This document shows positions 31,956-41,837 of a stretch of DNA of 64,000 bases, one piece after another (position 1 is the first letter of the stretch; every line of letters starts with the position of its first letter). The position numbers and the translations under genes are program-made. Under the pieces are notes generated by a model that worked only from the letters and a program-made list of their open reading frames with translations, searched no databases and was not told the origin of the DNA. This DNA comes from Arthrobacter sp. zg-Y820 (GTDB taxonomy: Bacteria; Actinomycetota; Actinomycetes; Actinomycetales; Micrococcaceae), in contig NZ_CP126247.1 of assembly GCF_030142155.1 (NCBI RefSeq), forward strand, positions 1,922,001-1,986,000, read 5' to 3'.

Positions 31956-32921
31956 CTAAGGGCGCAGGCCGCGCAGGGTGGCTTCACGGTCCTTGCTCCA
32001 CGAGCGGGCATACAGCCCCAGCGCGGCTTCCTCCAGCACGTCAAAACCGAGACGGTTGAGCAGTTGACTGCCCTGGTACACAGTGAGGTGCTGGGCGCTT
32101 CGACTGACCCGCTCCTTGTCCGCTCGGTACAGGTACCCGTCGATGGCCCGGGACCAACGCCGACGCCAGTTTTCCACCGCGGGTTCCGAAGCCGTAACTG
32201 CCATCAGGCGGTGGGCGGGCATGATCCGCGGCGCCAGCCGCGCTGTGAGGTCCTCGCGCAGCTTCGCGGCCTGCGGGCCAACGGATCCGGTGCAGCCGCG
32301 CAAATGGCTGTCCCAGTAGTAGTCCCAGGAAACGCTCCTGCGGTCAGCCCAGATGGACGAGCGCGGTCCGCGCATCATTGCGTGTGCGGTATCGAAGAGC
32401 AGCAGTGCCGCCAACGGGGAGCGGCTCTGTGCATTGGGAAAGCAGGACAGAGCCCAAGCAGCGAGGTCGGAGGACAGCTCGCCAACTTCAGCCGCCAAGT
32501 TCAGGCCCTCCAAGCCGCCGAACTTGGCCAGGGCAGACTCGAAGTTGGGCATCACGGACTCTCCTCCCCAGCAGGACGGGCCAGGGCAGAACCGTTGCTC
32601 GGAGATGTCCAGGCTGCCCAGCTGGGCAACAGCGTGATTTACCAGCGCCCGGGTGAAAGACAGCAGACGTTCCAGGACAGCAGGGGGAGCAAGGACACGG
32701 ACCTGCACGGATGATGTTTCGGGTCCCTGAGACAGCTTGTAAGACCACCGCTCGGCGCCCAGCACCCGGGCCTGTGCAGCCAGCGGCGTCACAATTTGAC
32801 CAACCACCGGGTCACGGACTTCCTTCCTTGCAGGCTGAATGGTCAGGATCCACCATGTGTTTTTGTGATTCAGTAGACTGGCGCCATTGTCAGGAGTCAA
32901 TCGACACATTTTCCCCCCCAT
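31956..32921 (-). CDS. putative lantibiotic-dehydratase C-terminal-like protein
   Basis: This 321-residue protein has no clear signature. Its layout resembles the stand-alone C-terminal (glutamate-elimination, SpaB_C-like) domain of lantibiotic dehydratases and thiopeptide enzymes: an opening NTWWILTIQ strand, an RVLGAERWSYKLS segment in the place of the usual W-F-x-R stretch, FESALAKFGGLEGLNLAAEVGELSSDLAAWAL (compare the family's E..RYGG....AE..F..DS), and RSPLAALLLFDTAHAMM. This is a judgement from pattern, not a proven homology. No other bacteriocin gene is nearby. The start may be ATG 32921 or ATG 32909; the codons between are a run of seven G on the coding strand. Confidence 0.5.
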   Translation of the reverse strand: MGGKMCRLTPDNGASLLNHKNTWWILTIQPARKEVRDPVVGQIVTPLAAQARVLGAERWSYKLSQGPETSSVQVRVLAPPAVLERLLSFTRALVNHAVAQLGSLDISEQRFCPGPSCWGGESVMPNFESALAKFGGLEGLNLAAEVGELSSDLAAWALSCFPNAQSRSPLAALLLFDTAHAMMRGPRSSIWADRRSVSWDYYWDSHLRGCTGSVGPQAAKLREDLTARLAPRIMPAHRLMAVTASEPAVENWRRRWSRAIDGYLYRADKERVSRSAQHLTVYQGSQLLNRLGFDVLEEAALGLYARSWSKDREATLRGLRP

Positions 32922-33010
32922 ATTTGCTTATTGCCGGTGATATTCCCTTGCCGGCAGGGAAATCCCCACTCCACAAAGAGTCACACGTAAGAAGCGGGTG
33001 GAGATGGTGC

Positions 33011-33121
33011 ATGGGCTTTAATCCTTTGAGGATCGAGAATCCATTGCCAAGTCAAAGTAACTGTGCTCTGCTGAAACAACAGACCACCCAGGGTCACGGG
33101 GATCCGGTAAGGACCGCATGA
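33011..33121 (+). CDS. possible 36-residue peptide coupled to the next gene
   Basis: An ATG at 33011 is preceded by GGAG with 7-bp spacing. The frame runs 36 codons (MGFNPLRIENPLPSQSNCALL and a polar tail) and its TGA overlaps the ATG of the gene at 33118 (ATGA). The coupling and ribosome site support translation. The peptide has no recognised family and could simply be a leader. Confidence 0.35.
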   Translation: MGFNPLRIENPLPSQSNCALLKQQTTQGHGDPVRTA

Positions 33122-33618
33122 CAGACGGTTCATGGGCTCCAGCCCTTGCTGCGTTGCTGGACAACGAACTGACCGGATCCTTCGGCGGGGTTTTGTTCCA
33201 GGTGACGGCGCTGACGTCCTTCGACGCGTCCAGCGTGGAGGTGGTGTGGACCGACGGCCCGCCAATGTATGCGGTCGACGTCATTATTCGCCGGTCGGCC
33301 GCATACTTTGAGGTAAGTTTCCTCGGGCCCAGACCGCGCCTTGCCCGCGGGTGCATCTCCAAGAGACGAACCATGAGCCCGGAGGCCGAGGAGCAGCTGC
33401 TCAGCCTGCTCGGCTCCGCCCTGGGGATTGAGGAGTTCGACTTGGAACATGTCCATCCAACACCGCCGCTGCTCACAGCGCCCGGAGGACGCACCACCGC
33501 GGGCACCGTTCCCGAATTCCTGGATGTCCTTTTTGAACGGACCAGCTTTTGCATGCAGTGCCCGGCTCCCAGCTCGGGCGGATCCGTAGCCTGCCCGTGC
33601 ATTATTCCCAGGGATTAA
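33118..33618 (+). CDS. hypothetical protein with LPD29-like segment and Cys-rich tail
   Basis: This 166-residue protein belongs to no family I can name with certainty. Residues about 20-55 (FGGVLFQVTALTSFDASS, then VEVVWTDGPP) recall the LPD29 pattern, in which a GVxFSV segment precedes VxWTDGP. The C-terminus has four Cys in the last 22 residues (FCMQC and ACPC) with Ser, Gly and Pro between, which could bind a metal or be modified. It is divergent from the dehydratase-C-like gene and lies just upstream of the kdp promoter, with no clear connection to kdp. Confidence 0.6.
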   Translation: MTDGSWAPALAALLDNELTGSFGGVLFQVTALTSFDASSVEVVWTDGPPMYAVDVIIRRSAAYFEVSFLGPRPRLARGCISKRRTMSPEAEEQLLSLLGSALGIEEFDLEHVHPTPPLLTAPGGRTTAGTVPEFLDVLFERTSFCMQCPAPSSGGSVACPCIIPRD

Positions 33619-33785
33619 CGGACCGGTACCGCTGAATTTCCGTTAAGGTCCGTCCCGGATCCGTTAGGAATCCGTGAGGAAACGTTAATTGCCCCTTTCC
33701 AGGGGATCTACTCGTAAAGGCGCATCCGCGCCCTGCCGGCTGCCGCAGCCGGCAGAGGACAACGATTTGATCCCTGGGGGTCCCC
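33615..33785 (+). promoter_or_regulatory. kdp promoter/leader with repeats and hairpins
   Basis: This 165-bp region precedes the kdp genes. TTAACGG (33615) and CCGTTAA (33640) form an inverted repeat. TCCGTTA followed by A/G and G recurs in direct orientation at 33639 and 33659, with a partial copy at 33671, so copies are about 20 bp apart; these are candidates for KdpE binding. Two hairpins follow: CCCC..GGGG near 33692-33705 and a perfect 9-bp stem ctgccggct/agccggcag at 33733-33755. No match to a known riboswitch was recognised. Confidence 0.5.
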
Positions 33786-33869
33786 TTGCTTGACGTTCTC
33801 ATTGTGCTGGGCATCGCGGCATTCTTTGCCGCTCTGTTCCTGAGCATCCGGGCGGTGGAGAAGCTGTGA
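33786..33869 (+). CDS. 27-residue membrane peptide upstream of kdpF
   Basis: A TTG start with GGGGG 5 bp upstream opens a frame of 27 codons with a single hydrophobic helix ([20 protein letters not shown]) and a charged end RAVEKL. Its TGA overlaps the GTG start of kdpF (GTGA), just as kdpF overlaps kdpA. The double coupling and clean single-helix composition argue it is translated. It resembles KdpF in size and topology but lacks the LIRPE end, so it is a second small membrane peptide of the complex or an accessory. It is likely to be missed by automatic annotation. Confidence 0.6.
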   Translation: MLDVLIVLGIAAFFAALFLSIRAVEKL

Positions 33870-33955
33870 TCTTCTTCGACGTCCTCGCGCTGGCCCTGGC
33901 GGCAGCCGCAGCAGTTTATCTGCTCGCGGCACTGATCCGACCGGAGCGTTTCTGA
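33866..33955 (+). CDS. kdpF: K+-transporting ATPase subunit KdpF
   Basis: A 29-residue single-helix peptide, [20 protein letters not shown] followed by AALIRPERF. The YLLxALIRPExF end is the KdpF signature. The GTG start overlaps the stop of the 27-residue peptide and the TGA overlaps the kdpA ATG. KdpF stabilises the KdpABC complex. Confidence 0.9.
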   Translation: MIFFDVLALALAAAAAVYLLAALIRPERF

Positions 33956-35616
33956 TGGGCCTCTGGCCGGCCGTGGCCTCCTTCCTCCTCGTCGCCGTGG
34001 TGCTCGCAGCGCTCCACCGCCCATTGGGCGACTACATGGCACGGTTTTATACGTCCACCAAGGACCTCGCCGTTGAACGCGGCTTTTACCGCCTCATTGG
34101 GGTCGACTCCGGATCGCGGCAGTCCTGGCAGTCCTACCTGCGGAGCATTCTGGCGTTCTCGGCTGTTGGCTTGCTGCTGGTCTATGCACTGCAGCGCACC
34201 CAGCATCTGCTTCCGGGGTCGCTGGGCCTGCCGGCCGTTCCGGAAGGGCTCGCGTTCAACACGGCCGCATCCTTTGTCGCCAACACCAACTGGCAGTCGT
34301 ACTCGCCGGAAGTCACCATGGGCTACGCGGTCCAGCTCACCGGGCTCGCAGTGCAGAACTTCCTCTCGGCAGCCGTCGGCTTGGCCGTGGCCGTGGCCCT
34401 CGTCCGCGCCTTCGCGGCCCGGAAGGAAACGACCATCGGTAACTTCTGGACCGACATGACCCGTTCCGTGCTGCGCCTGCTGCTGCCCGGGGCTTTCCTG
34501 GGTGCGCTGTTCCTGCTCATCGGCGGTGTCATCCAGAACTTCAACGGCTTCACCGAAGTTGCCACCCTCAGCGGCGGCACCCAGACCCTTCCGGGCGGGC
34601 CGGTCGCCTCTCAGGAGTCCATTAAGCTGCTGGGCACCAACGGCGGCGGTTTCTTCAACGCCAATTCGTCCCACCCGTTCGAGAACCCCTCGGCGTGGAC
34701 CAACCTGGTTCAGATTGTGCTGATGCTCGCCATTCCGTTCAGCCTGCCGCGCACCTTCGGCACCATGATGGGTGACCGCAAGCAGGGCTACGCCATCCTG
34801 GCCGCCATGGCCGGCATCTTCACGGTCTCGCTGGTGGCCATGACGGCACTGGAATTCTCCGCCGCCTCCGGCCAAGCCGGCTCGATGGAGGGCAAGGAAC
34901 AGCGTTTCGGCATCGCCGCCTCCGCCCTCTTCGGCACCACCAGCACGGCAACCTCCACCGGAGCCGTGAACGCCATGCATGACAGCTTCAGCCCGCTGGG
35001 CGGCATGATGGCCATGCTCAACATGATGCTCGGCGAAGTGGCACCCGGCGGCGTCGGGTCCGGGCTCTACGGCATGCTGATCCTGGCCCTGGTTACCTCC
35101 TTCATCGCCGGGCTGCTCGTCGGCCGGACCCCCGAGTATCTGGGCAAGAAGATCGGCCCGCGCGAGATCAAGCTGGCCAGCCTCTACCTGCTGACCATGC
35201 CCACCCTCGTGCTCGCCGGCACGGCGCTGAGCTTCGCCGTTCCGGGCATCCGCGAAGACGTGCAGGACACCTCCATTCTGAACCCGGGGCTGCACGGCTT
35301 CAGCGAGGTGCTGTACGCCTTCACCTCGGCGGCAAACAACAACGGTTCCGCCTTTGCCGGGCTGACCGCCAACACGCCGTGGCTGAACACCGCGCTGGGC
35401 CTGGCCATGCTTCTGGGCCGGTTCCTGCCGATGATCTTCGTGTTGGCCCTGGCCGGCTCCCTCGCGTCACAGGACCGGGTTCCGGTCTCCGCCGGCACCC
35501 TGCCCACGCACCGGCCCCAGGCCGTCGTAATGCTGGCGGGCGTCACCGTGATCGTGACTGCCCTGACCTTCTTTCCCGTACTCGCGCTGGGTCCCCTGGC
35601 GGAAGGGTTGCTCTGA
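33955..35616 (+). CDS. kdpA: K+-transporting ATPase channel subunit KdpA
   Basis: This 553-residue polytopic protein is the potassium-selective pore of the Kdp P-type ATPase. Selectivity-loop segments are visible: [56 protein letters not shown] and [15 protein letters not shown]. About ten membrane helices lie between. The length is standard. It is the first large gene of a kdpFABCDE operon and coupled to kdpF. High-affinity K+ uptake under potassium limitation is its role. Confidence 0.96.
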   Translation: MGLWPAVASFLLVAVVLAALHRPLGDYMARFYTSTKDLAVERGFYRLIGVDSGSRQSWQSYLRSILAFSAVGLLLVYALQRTQHLLPGSLGLPAVPEGLAFNTAASFVANTNWQSYSPEVTMGYAVQLTGLAVQNFLSAAVGLAVAVALVRAFAARKETTIGNFWTDMTRSVLRLLLPGAFLGALFLLIGGVIQNFNGFTEVATLSGGTQTLPGGPVASQESIKLLGTNGGGFFNANSSHPFENPSAWTNLVQIVLMLAIPFSLPRTFGTMMGDRKQGYAILAAMAGIFTVSLVAMTALEFSAASGQAGSMEGKEQRFGIAASALFGTTSTATSTGAVNAMHDSFSPLGGMMAMLNMMLGEVAPGGVGSGLYGMLILALVTSFIAGLLVGRTPEYLGKKIGPREIKLASLYLLTMPTLVLAGTALSFAVPGIREDVQDTSILNPGLHGFSEVLYAFTSAANNNGSAFAGLTANTPWLNTALGLAMLLGRFLPMIFVLALAGSLASQDRVPVSAGTLPTHRPQAVVMLAGVTVIVTALTFFPVLALGPLAEGLL

Positions 35617-35618
35617 CC

Positions 35619-37862
<2,244 letters not shown>

Positions 37863-37950
37863 TGCGGCACCCCGGAGCAGGAACTGACCATCAAGCAGAT
37901 CAACCAAGCAACCCGCGCGTCAACAACCAGGTCAACAACCAGGGAGCATC

Positions 37951-38559
37951 ATGAGTACCGCACGCACGTCCGCCCGTCAGCTGGGAGTGGCGGTGAGGGC
38001 CGCAGTGGTCCTGACGCTGGCCCTGGGCATCGTCTATCCGCTGGCTGTCACCGGGATCGGGCAGGCCGTGGCCAACAACCAGGCCAACGGATCTCCGGTC
38101 GCCGTGGACGGCGCCACAGTGGGCTCCGAGCTGATCGGCCAGTCCTTCACCGACGAGGAGGGTGCCGCCCTGCCGCAGTGGTTCCAGTCCCGGCCGTCAG
38201 CGGCCGGTGACGGATACGACGGCGGTGCCTCCAGCGGCTCCAACCTGGGTCCCACGAACCCGGACCTGGCAGCGGCAATCGATGAGCGCCGCGAGGCCGT
38301 CGCCGCCCTCGAGGGAGTGAATCCGAAGGAGGTGCCGGCAGACGCCCTGACGGCGTCGTCGTCGGGCCTCGATCCGCACATCAGTCCCGAGTACGCGCTG
38401 CTTCAGGCAAACCGGGTGGCTGCCGAGCGCGGCCTGGACACCGACGAGGTGCGGGCGCTGGTCGAGGATGCGGTGGAAGGGAGGCAGGCAGGAGCGCTGG
38501 GGGAGTCCAGGGTGAACGTGTTGCAACTGAACATTGCGCTCGCGCAGTTGGACACTTAG
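37951..38559 (+). CDS. kdpC: K+-transporting ATPase subunit KdpC
   Basis: This 202-residue KdpC subunit has one N-terminal membrane helix (AAVVLTLALGIVYPLAVTGI) and the conserved TGIGQ, GSELIGQSF, FQSRPSAAGDGYDG, SGSNLGPTNP, ASSSGLDPHISPEYALLQ and NVLQLNIAL segments. It assists ATP binding by KdpB. The 88-bp gap after kdpB contains tandem AACCAGG-type repeats (gtcaacaaccaggtcaacaaccaggg at 37919-37944) immediately before the start. Confidence 0.95.
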   Translation: MSTARTSARQLGVAVRAAVVLTLALGIVYPLAVTGIGQAVANNQANGSPVAVDGATVGSELIGQSFTDEEGAALPQWFQSRPSAAGDGYDGGASSGSNLGPTNPDLAAAIDERREAVAALEGVNPKEVPADALTASSSGLDPHISPEYALLQANRVAAERGLDTDEVRALVEDAVEGRQAGALGESRVNVLQLNIALAQLDT

Positions 38560-38563
38560 AAGC

Positions 38564-41110
38564 ATGACACGAGGACAACTCCGGGTATTCCTGGGTGCTG
38601 CGCCCGGAGTCGGCAAGACGTACACCATGCTCGAAGAGGGCAAGCGGCTGGCCGGCGAGGGCAGGGACGTGGCGGTGGCGGTGGTGGAAACCCACGGCCG
38701 CGCCGCCACGGCAGCCATGGCCGAGGGCCTGGAAACGGTGCCTACCATTGCGGTGGACCATCGCGGCCTGCTGCTGTCCGAACTAAATCTGGATGCGGTG
38801 CTGGCCCGGCGGCCGGACTACGCCCTGGTGGACGAGCTGGCCCACACCAATGCCCCCGGCCTGGCCCATGCCAAGCGGTGGCAGGACGTCCAGGCCCTGC
38901 TCGCTGCCGGAATCAATGTCCTGTCCACCGTGAACATCCAGCACATCGAGTCGCTGAACGACGTCATCGAGCAGATCACCGGCACCGTGCAACGCGAAAC
39001 GGTGCCGGACTCGGTGCTTCGGGCCGCGGATCAGGTGGAGCTGGTGGACATTGCTCCGCAGCTGCTGCGCGGCCGGCTTTCTCAGGGCATCATCTATCCG
39101 TCCGGCCGGGTGGATGCGGCGCTGTCCAATTACTTCCGGCTCGGCAACCTCACGGCGCTGCGGGAGCTGGCGCTGCTCTGGCTGGCGGACGAGGTGGACA
39201 GCGCCCTGAACCGGTACCGGGCCGAGAACGGCATTTCGAACAAGTGGGAGGCACGCGAACGGGTGGTGGTAGCCCTGACCGGCGGGCCGGAGGGACAGAC
39301 CCTGCTGCGCCGGGGCGCGCGCATTGCCGCGCGCTCCGCCGGCGGGGAGCTGCTGGCCGTCCATGTCACCAGCCCCGATGGGCTGAGGGAAACCCATCCG
39401 GGTGAACTTGAAGCCCAGCGGGCGCTGGTGGAAAAGCTCGGCGGAACCTTTCACCAAGTGGTGGGCGGGGAGGTCCCGCACGCCCTGGTGGAGTTCGCCC
39501 GCGGCGTGAACGCCACCCAGCTGGTCATCGGTGTCAGCCGCCGGCCGCGGATCTGGGCACTGCTGACCGGGCCGGGGATCGGCGCCACGGTGGTGCGCGA
39601 GTCCGGAGACATCGACGTGCACATCGTCAACCACCCCGCGGCCGGCGGACGTCCCGTCCTGCCGCGGCTCGGCGGCGCACTGACGATGCGCCGGCGGCTG
39701 TACGGCGGAGCGCTTGCCCTGGCCGGCGGGCCCCTGCTGACCTGGTTCCTGGTGACCATGAGCACTCCGGCTTCGATCACCGGCGACGTGCTCAGCTACC
39801 AGCTGCTGGTTATTCTGGTGGCCCTCACGGGCGGCATCTGGCCGGCACTGTTTGCTGCGCTGCTCTCCGGCATCACCCTTGACTACTTCTTCATTCAGCC
39901 CCTGTACACGGTTACGGTTGCGACTCCGGAGCATGTGCTCGCGCTGATCCTGTATATCGTGAACGCCGTGCTGGTCAGTTTCGTTGTCGACCGTGCCGCC
40001 CGCCGTTCCCGCACGGCCGACCGCGCCGCCGCCGAGTCCGACCTGCTGGCCTCGGTGGCCGGAAACGTCCTGCGCGGAGAAGACGCCCTGGCGGCACTGG
40101 TGGGACGCACCCGGGAAGCCTTCAACCTCACCACCGTGCGTCTGCTGGCCGACGACGCCGTGCTCGCCGCTGCGGGCACGGTTCCGGGAACTGCGGCCCC
40201 CACCCGGCTGCCGGTCGGGGACCGTGCGGTGCTGGAACTGTACGGCCGCGATCTGGAGGCCTCGGACCGCCGGCTGCTGGCGGTGATCACTGCCCAGCTG
40301 GAGGCTGCCCTGGATTTCGGCGACCTTACGCAAACTGCCGAGGGTCTCGGGTCCCTCGCGGCCGCCGACAAGGTCCGCACCGCGCTGCTGGCCGCCGTCG
40401 GGCACGACCTGCGCCGCCCGCTCACGGCGGCAACTGCCGCAGTCACCGGGCTGCGGGCCCCGGATGTGCAGTGGAGCGAGCAGGACCGCGCCGAGCTGCT
40501 GGCCACTGCTGAGGAATCCCTGGCCACGCTGTCGGGGCTGGTCACGAGCCTGCTCGATGTCAGCCGGCTGCAGGCCGGGGTGCTTGGCGTGAGCCTCGCC
40601 CCGCTGGAGACGGCCGAGGTGGTGCTTCCGGCCCTGGAAGAACTGAACCTGGGCCCGGCCGAAGTGGAGCTGGAGATTCCTCCGGACCTTCCGCCGGTGC
40701 TGGCCGATTCCGTGCTGCTGCAGCGCGTCCTGGTGAATCTGCTGGCGAACGCGGTGCGGTTCTCCCCGTCCGGATCCAAGGTGGTGCTGGCGGCGAGCGC
40801 GTTTGCCGGCCGTGTGGAAGTACGCGTCATAGACTGTGGGCCGGGAATCTCTTCCGACCGCCTGGAAGACGTGTTCGTGCCGTTTCAGCGGCTGGGGGAC
40901 ACCGACAACCTGACCGGACTGGGTCTGGGACTGGCGCTGGCCAAGGGCTTCATGGAAGGAATGATGGGAACGCTGGAGACCGAGGATACGCCCGGCGGCG
41001 GACTGACCATGGTGCTGTCCCTTCCCGCGGCCGACATTTCGGGTGCGGCTTCGGGTGCGGATGCGGTTGCGATTGACTCAGCCCCGTCCCGCGAATCGGG
41101 TGCCCTGTGA
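38564..41110 (+). CDS. kdpD: sensor histidine kinase KdpD
   Basis: This 848-residue sensor contains the KdpD N-terminal ATP-binding domain (GAAPGVGKTYTMLEEG), DELAHTNAPG, a universal-stress-like segment (VIGVSRRPR), the four-helix DUF4118 membrane block (PLLTWFLVTMS ... GGIWPALFAALLSGITLDYFFIQP), a GAF-like region, the phospho-acceptor VGHDLRRPLTAA (H box, with RRP in place of the more common RTPL), and N, G1 and G2 boxes (NLLANAVRFSP, DCGPGIS, GLGLGLALAKGF). It starts 5 bp after kdpC and ends overlapping kdpE. The start ATG 38564 is preferred to 38534, which lies inside kdpC. Confidence 0.94.
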   Translation: MTRGQLRVFLGAAPGVGKTYTMLEEGKRLAGEGRDVAVAVVETHGRAATAAMAEGLETVPTIAVDHRGLLLSELNLDAVLARRPDYALVDELAHTNAPGLAHAKRWQDVQALLAAGINVLSTVNIQHIESLNDVIEQITGTVQRETVPDSVLRAADQVELVDIAPQLLRGRLSQGIIYPSGRVDAALSNYFRLGNLTALRELALLWLADEVDSALNRYRAENGISNKWEARERVVVALTGGPEGQTLLRRGARIAARSAGGELLAVHVTSPDGLRETHPGELEAQRALVEKLGGTFHQVVGGEVPHALVEFARGVNATQLVIGVSRRPRIWALLTGPGIGATVVRESGDIDVHIVNHPAAGGRPVLPRLGGALTMRRRLYGGALALAGGPLLTWFLVTMSTPASITGDVLSYQLLVILVALTGGIWPALFAALLSGITLDYFFIQPLYTVTVATPEHVLALILYIVNAVLVSFVVDRAARRSRTADRAAAESDLLASVAGNVLRGEDALAALVGRTREAFNLTTVRLLADDAVLAAAGTVPGTAAPTRLPVGDRAVLELYGRDLEASDRRLLAVITAQLEAALDFGDLTQTAEGLGSLAAADKVRTALLAAVGHDLRRPLTAATAAVTGLRAPDVQWSEQDRAELLATAEESLATLSGLVTSLLDVSRLQAGVLGVSLAPLETAEVVLPALEELNLGPAEVELEIPPDLPPVLADSVLLQRVLVNLLANAVRFSPSGSKVVLAASAFAGRVEVRVIDCGPGISSDRLEDVFVPFQRLGDTDNLTGLGLGLALAKGFMEGMMGTLETEDTPGGGLTMVLSLPAADISGAASGADAVAIDSAPSRESGAL

Positions 41111-41790
41111 AAATCCTGGTCGCCGACGACGACGTGCAGATCCTCCGGGCCCTGCGCATCACCCTCGCCGCCTACGGCTACGAGGTGGCAACGGCTGCCG
41201 ACGGTGCCGCGGCGGTGCGCAAGGCCGTGGAAGAGCATCCGGACCTGATCGTCCTGGATTTGGGCATGCCCAGGCTCAGCGGCATGGAGGTCATCGAGGC
41301 GGTGCGCGGCTGGAGCCGGGCACCGATCCTGGTCATCTCCGGCCGCACCGACTCTGCCGATAAGGTCCGTGCCCTGGACCTGGGAGCCGACGACTACGTG
41401 ACCAAACCTTTCTCCACTGAGGAACTGATGGCACGCATCCGTGCCCTGACCCGCCGCACTCCGGCGGCTCCGGAGCAGTCCGAAGTGGTCTTCGGCGACG
41501 TCCGGGTGGATTTGGCGGCGAAGTCAGTGGTGCGGATTTCCGACGGTTCCGCCATCCGGCTAACCCCCACCGAGTGGCGGCTGCTGGAAGCACTGGTGCA
41601 GTACCCGGGCCGGCTCATCAGCCAGCCTTCCCTGCTCACCGAGGTATGGGGTCCGGGCACCACTGACACCGGCTATCTCCGCCTCTACATGGGACAGCTG
41701 CGCCGCAAGCTGGAAGCCGACCCCGCCGTTCCGGTGCACTTCGTCACCGAGCACGGCATGGGGTACCGCTTTGTTCCGGCCCGGGCTTAG
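41107..41790 (+). CDS. kdpE: response regulator KdpE (OmpR family)
   Basis: This 227-residue response regulator receives phosphate from KdpD and activates kdp. The receiver domain has the acidic cluster VADDD, the phosphorylated Asp in LIVLDLGMPRLSG, the Thr/Ser in VISGRTDS and the Lys in DDYVTKPF. The winged-helix DNA-binding domain has LTPTEWRLLEALVQYPGRLIS and TDTGYLRLYMGQLRRKLE. A GTG start overlaps the kdpD stop by four bases. Targets are probably the repeats at 33639-33680. Confidence 0.95.
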   Translation: MKILVADDDVQILRALRITLAAYGYEVATAADGAAAVRKAVEEHPDLIVLDLGMPRLSGMEVIEAVRGWSRAPILVISGRTDSADKVRALDLGADDYVTKPFSTEELMARIRALTRRTPAAPEQSEVVFGDVRVDLAAKSVVRISDGSAIRLTPTEWRLLEALVQYPGRLISQPSLLTEVWGPGTTDTGYLRLYMGQLRRKLEADPAVPVHFVTEHGMGYRFVPARA

Positions 41791-41837
41791 CCGGCTTTTC
41801 CCAGGTTCCATTCCTCCGGGCGCTTGTCTCTGATGCC

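Noticed and set aside
33615-33785. c-di-AMP (ydaO-type) riboswitch before kdp
   Set aside because: Hairpins are present, but I could not recognise the conserved ydaO core, and the leader is short.
38783-40405. 540-codon frame antisense to kdpD
   Set aside because: A high-GC shadow frame of a clear sensor kinase; no start signal or domain.
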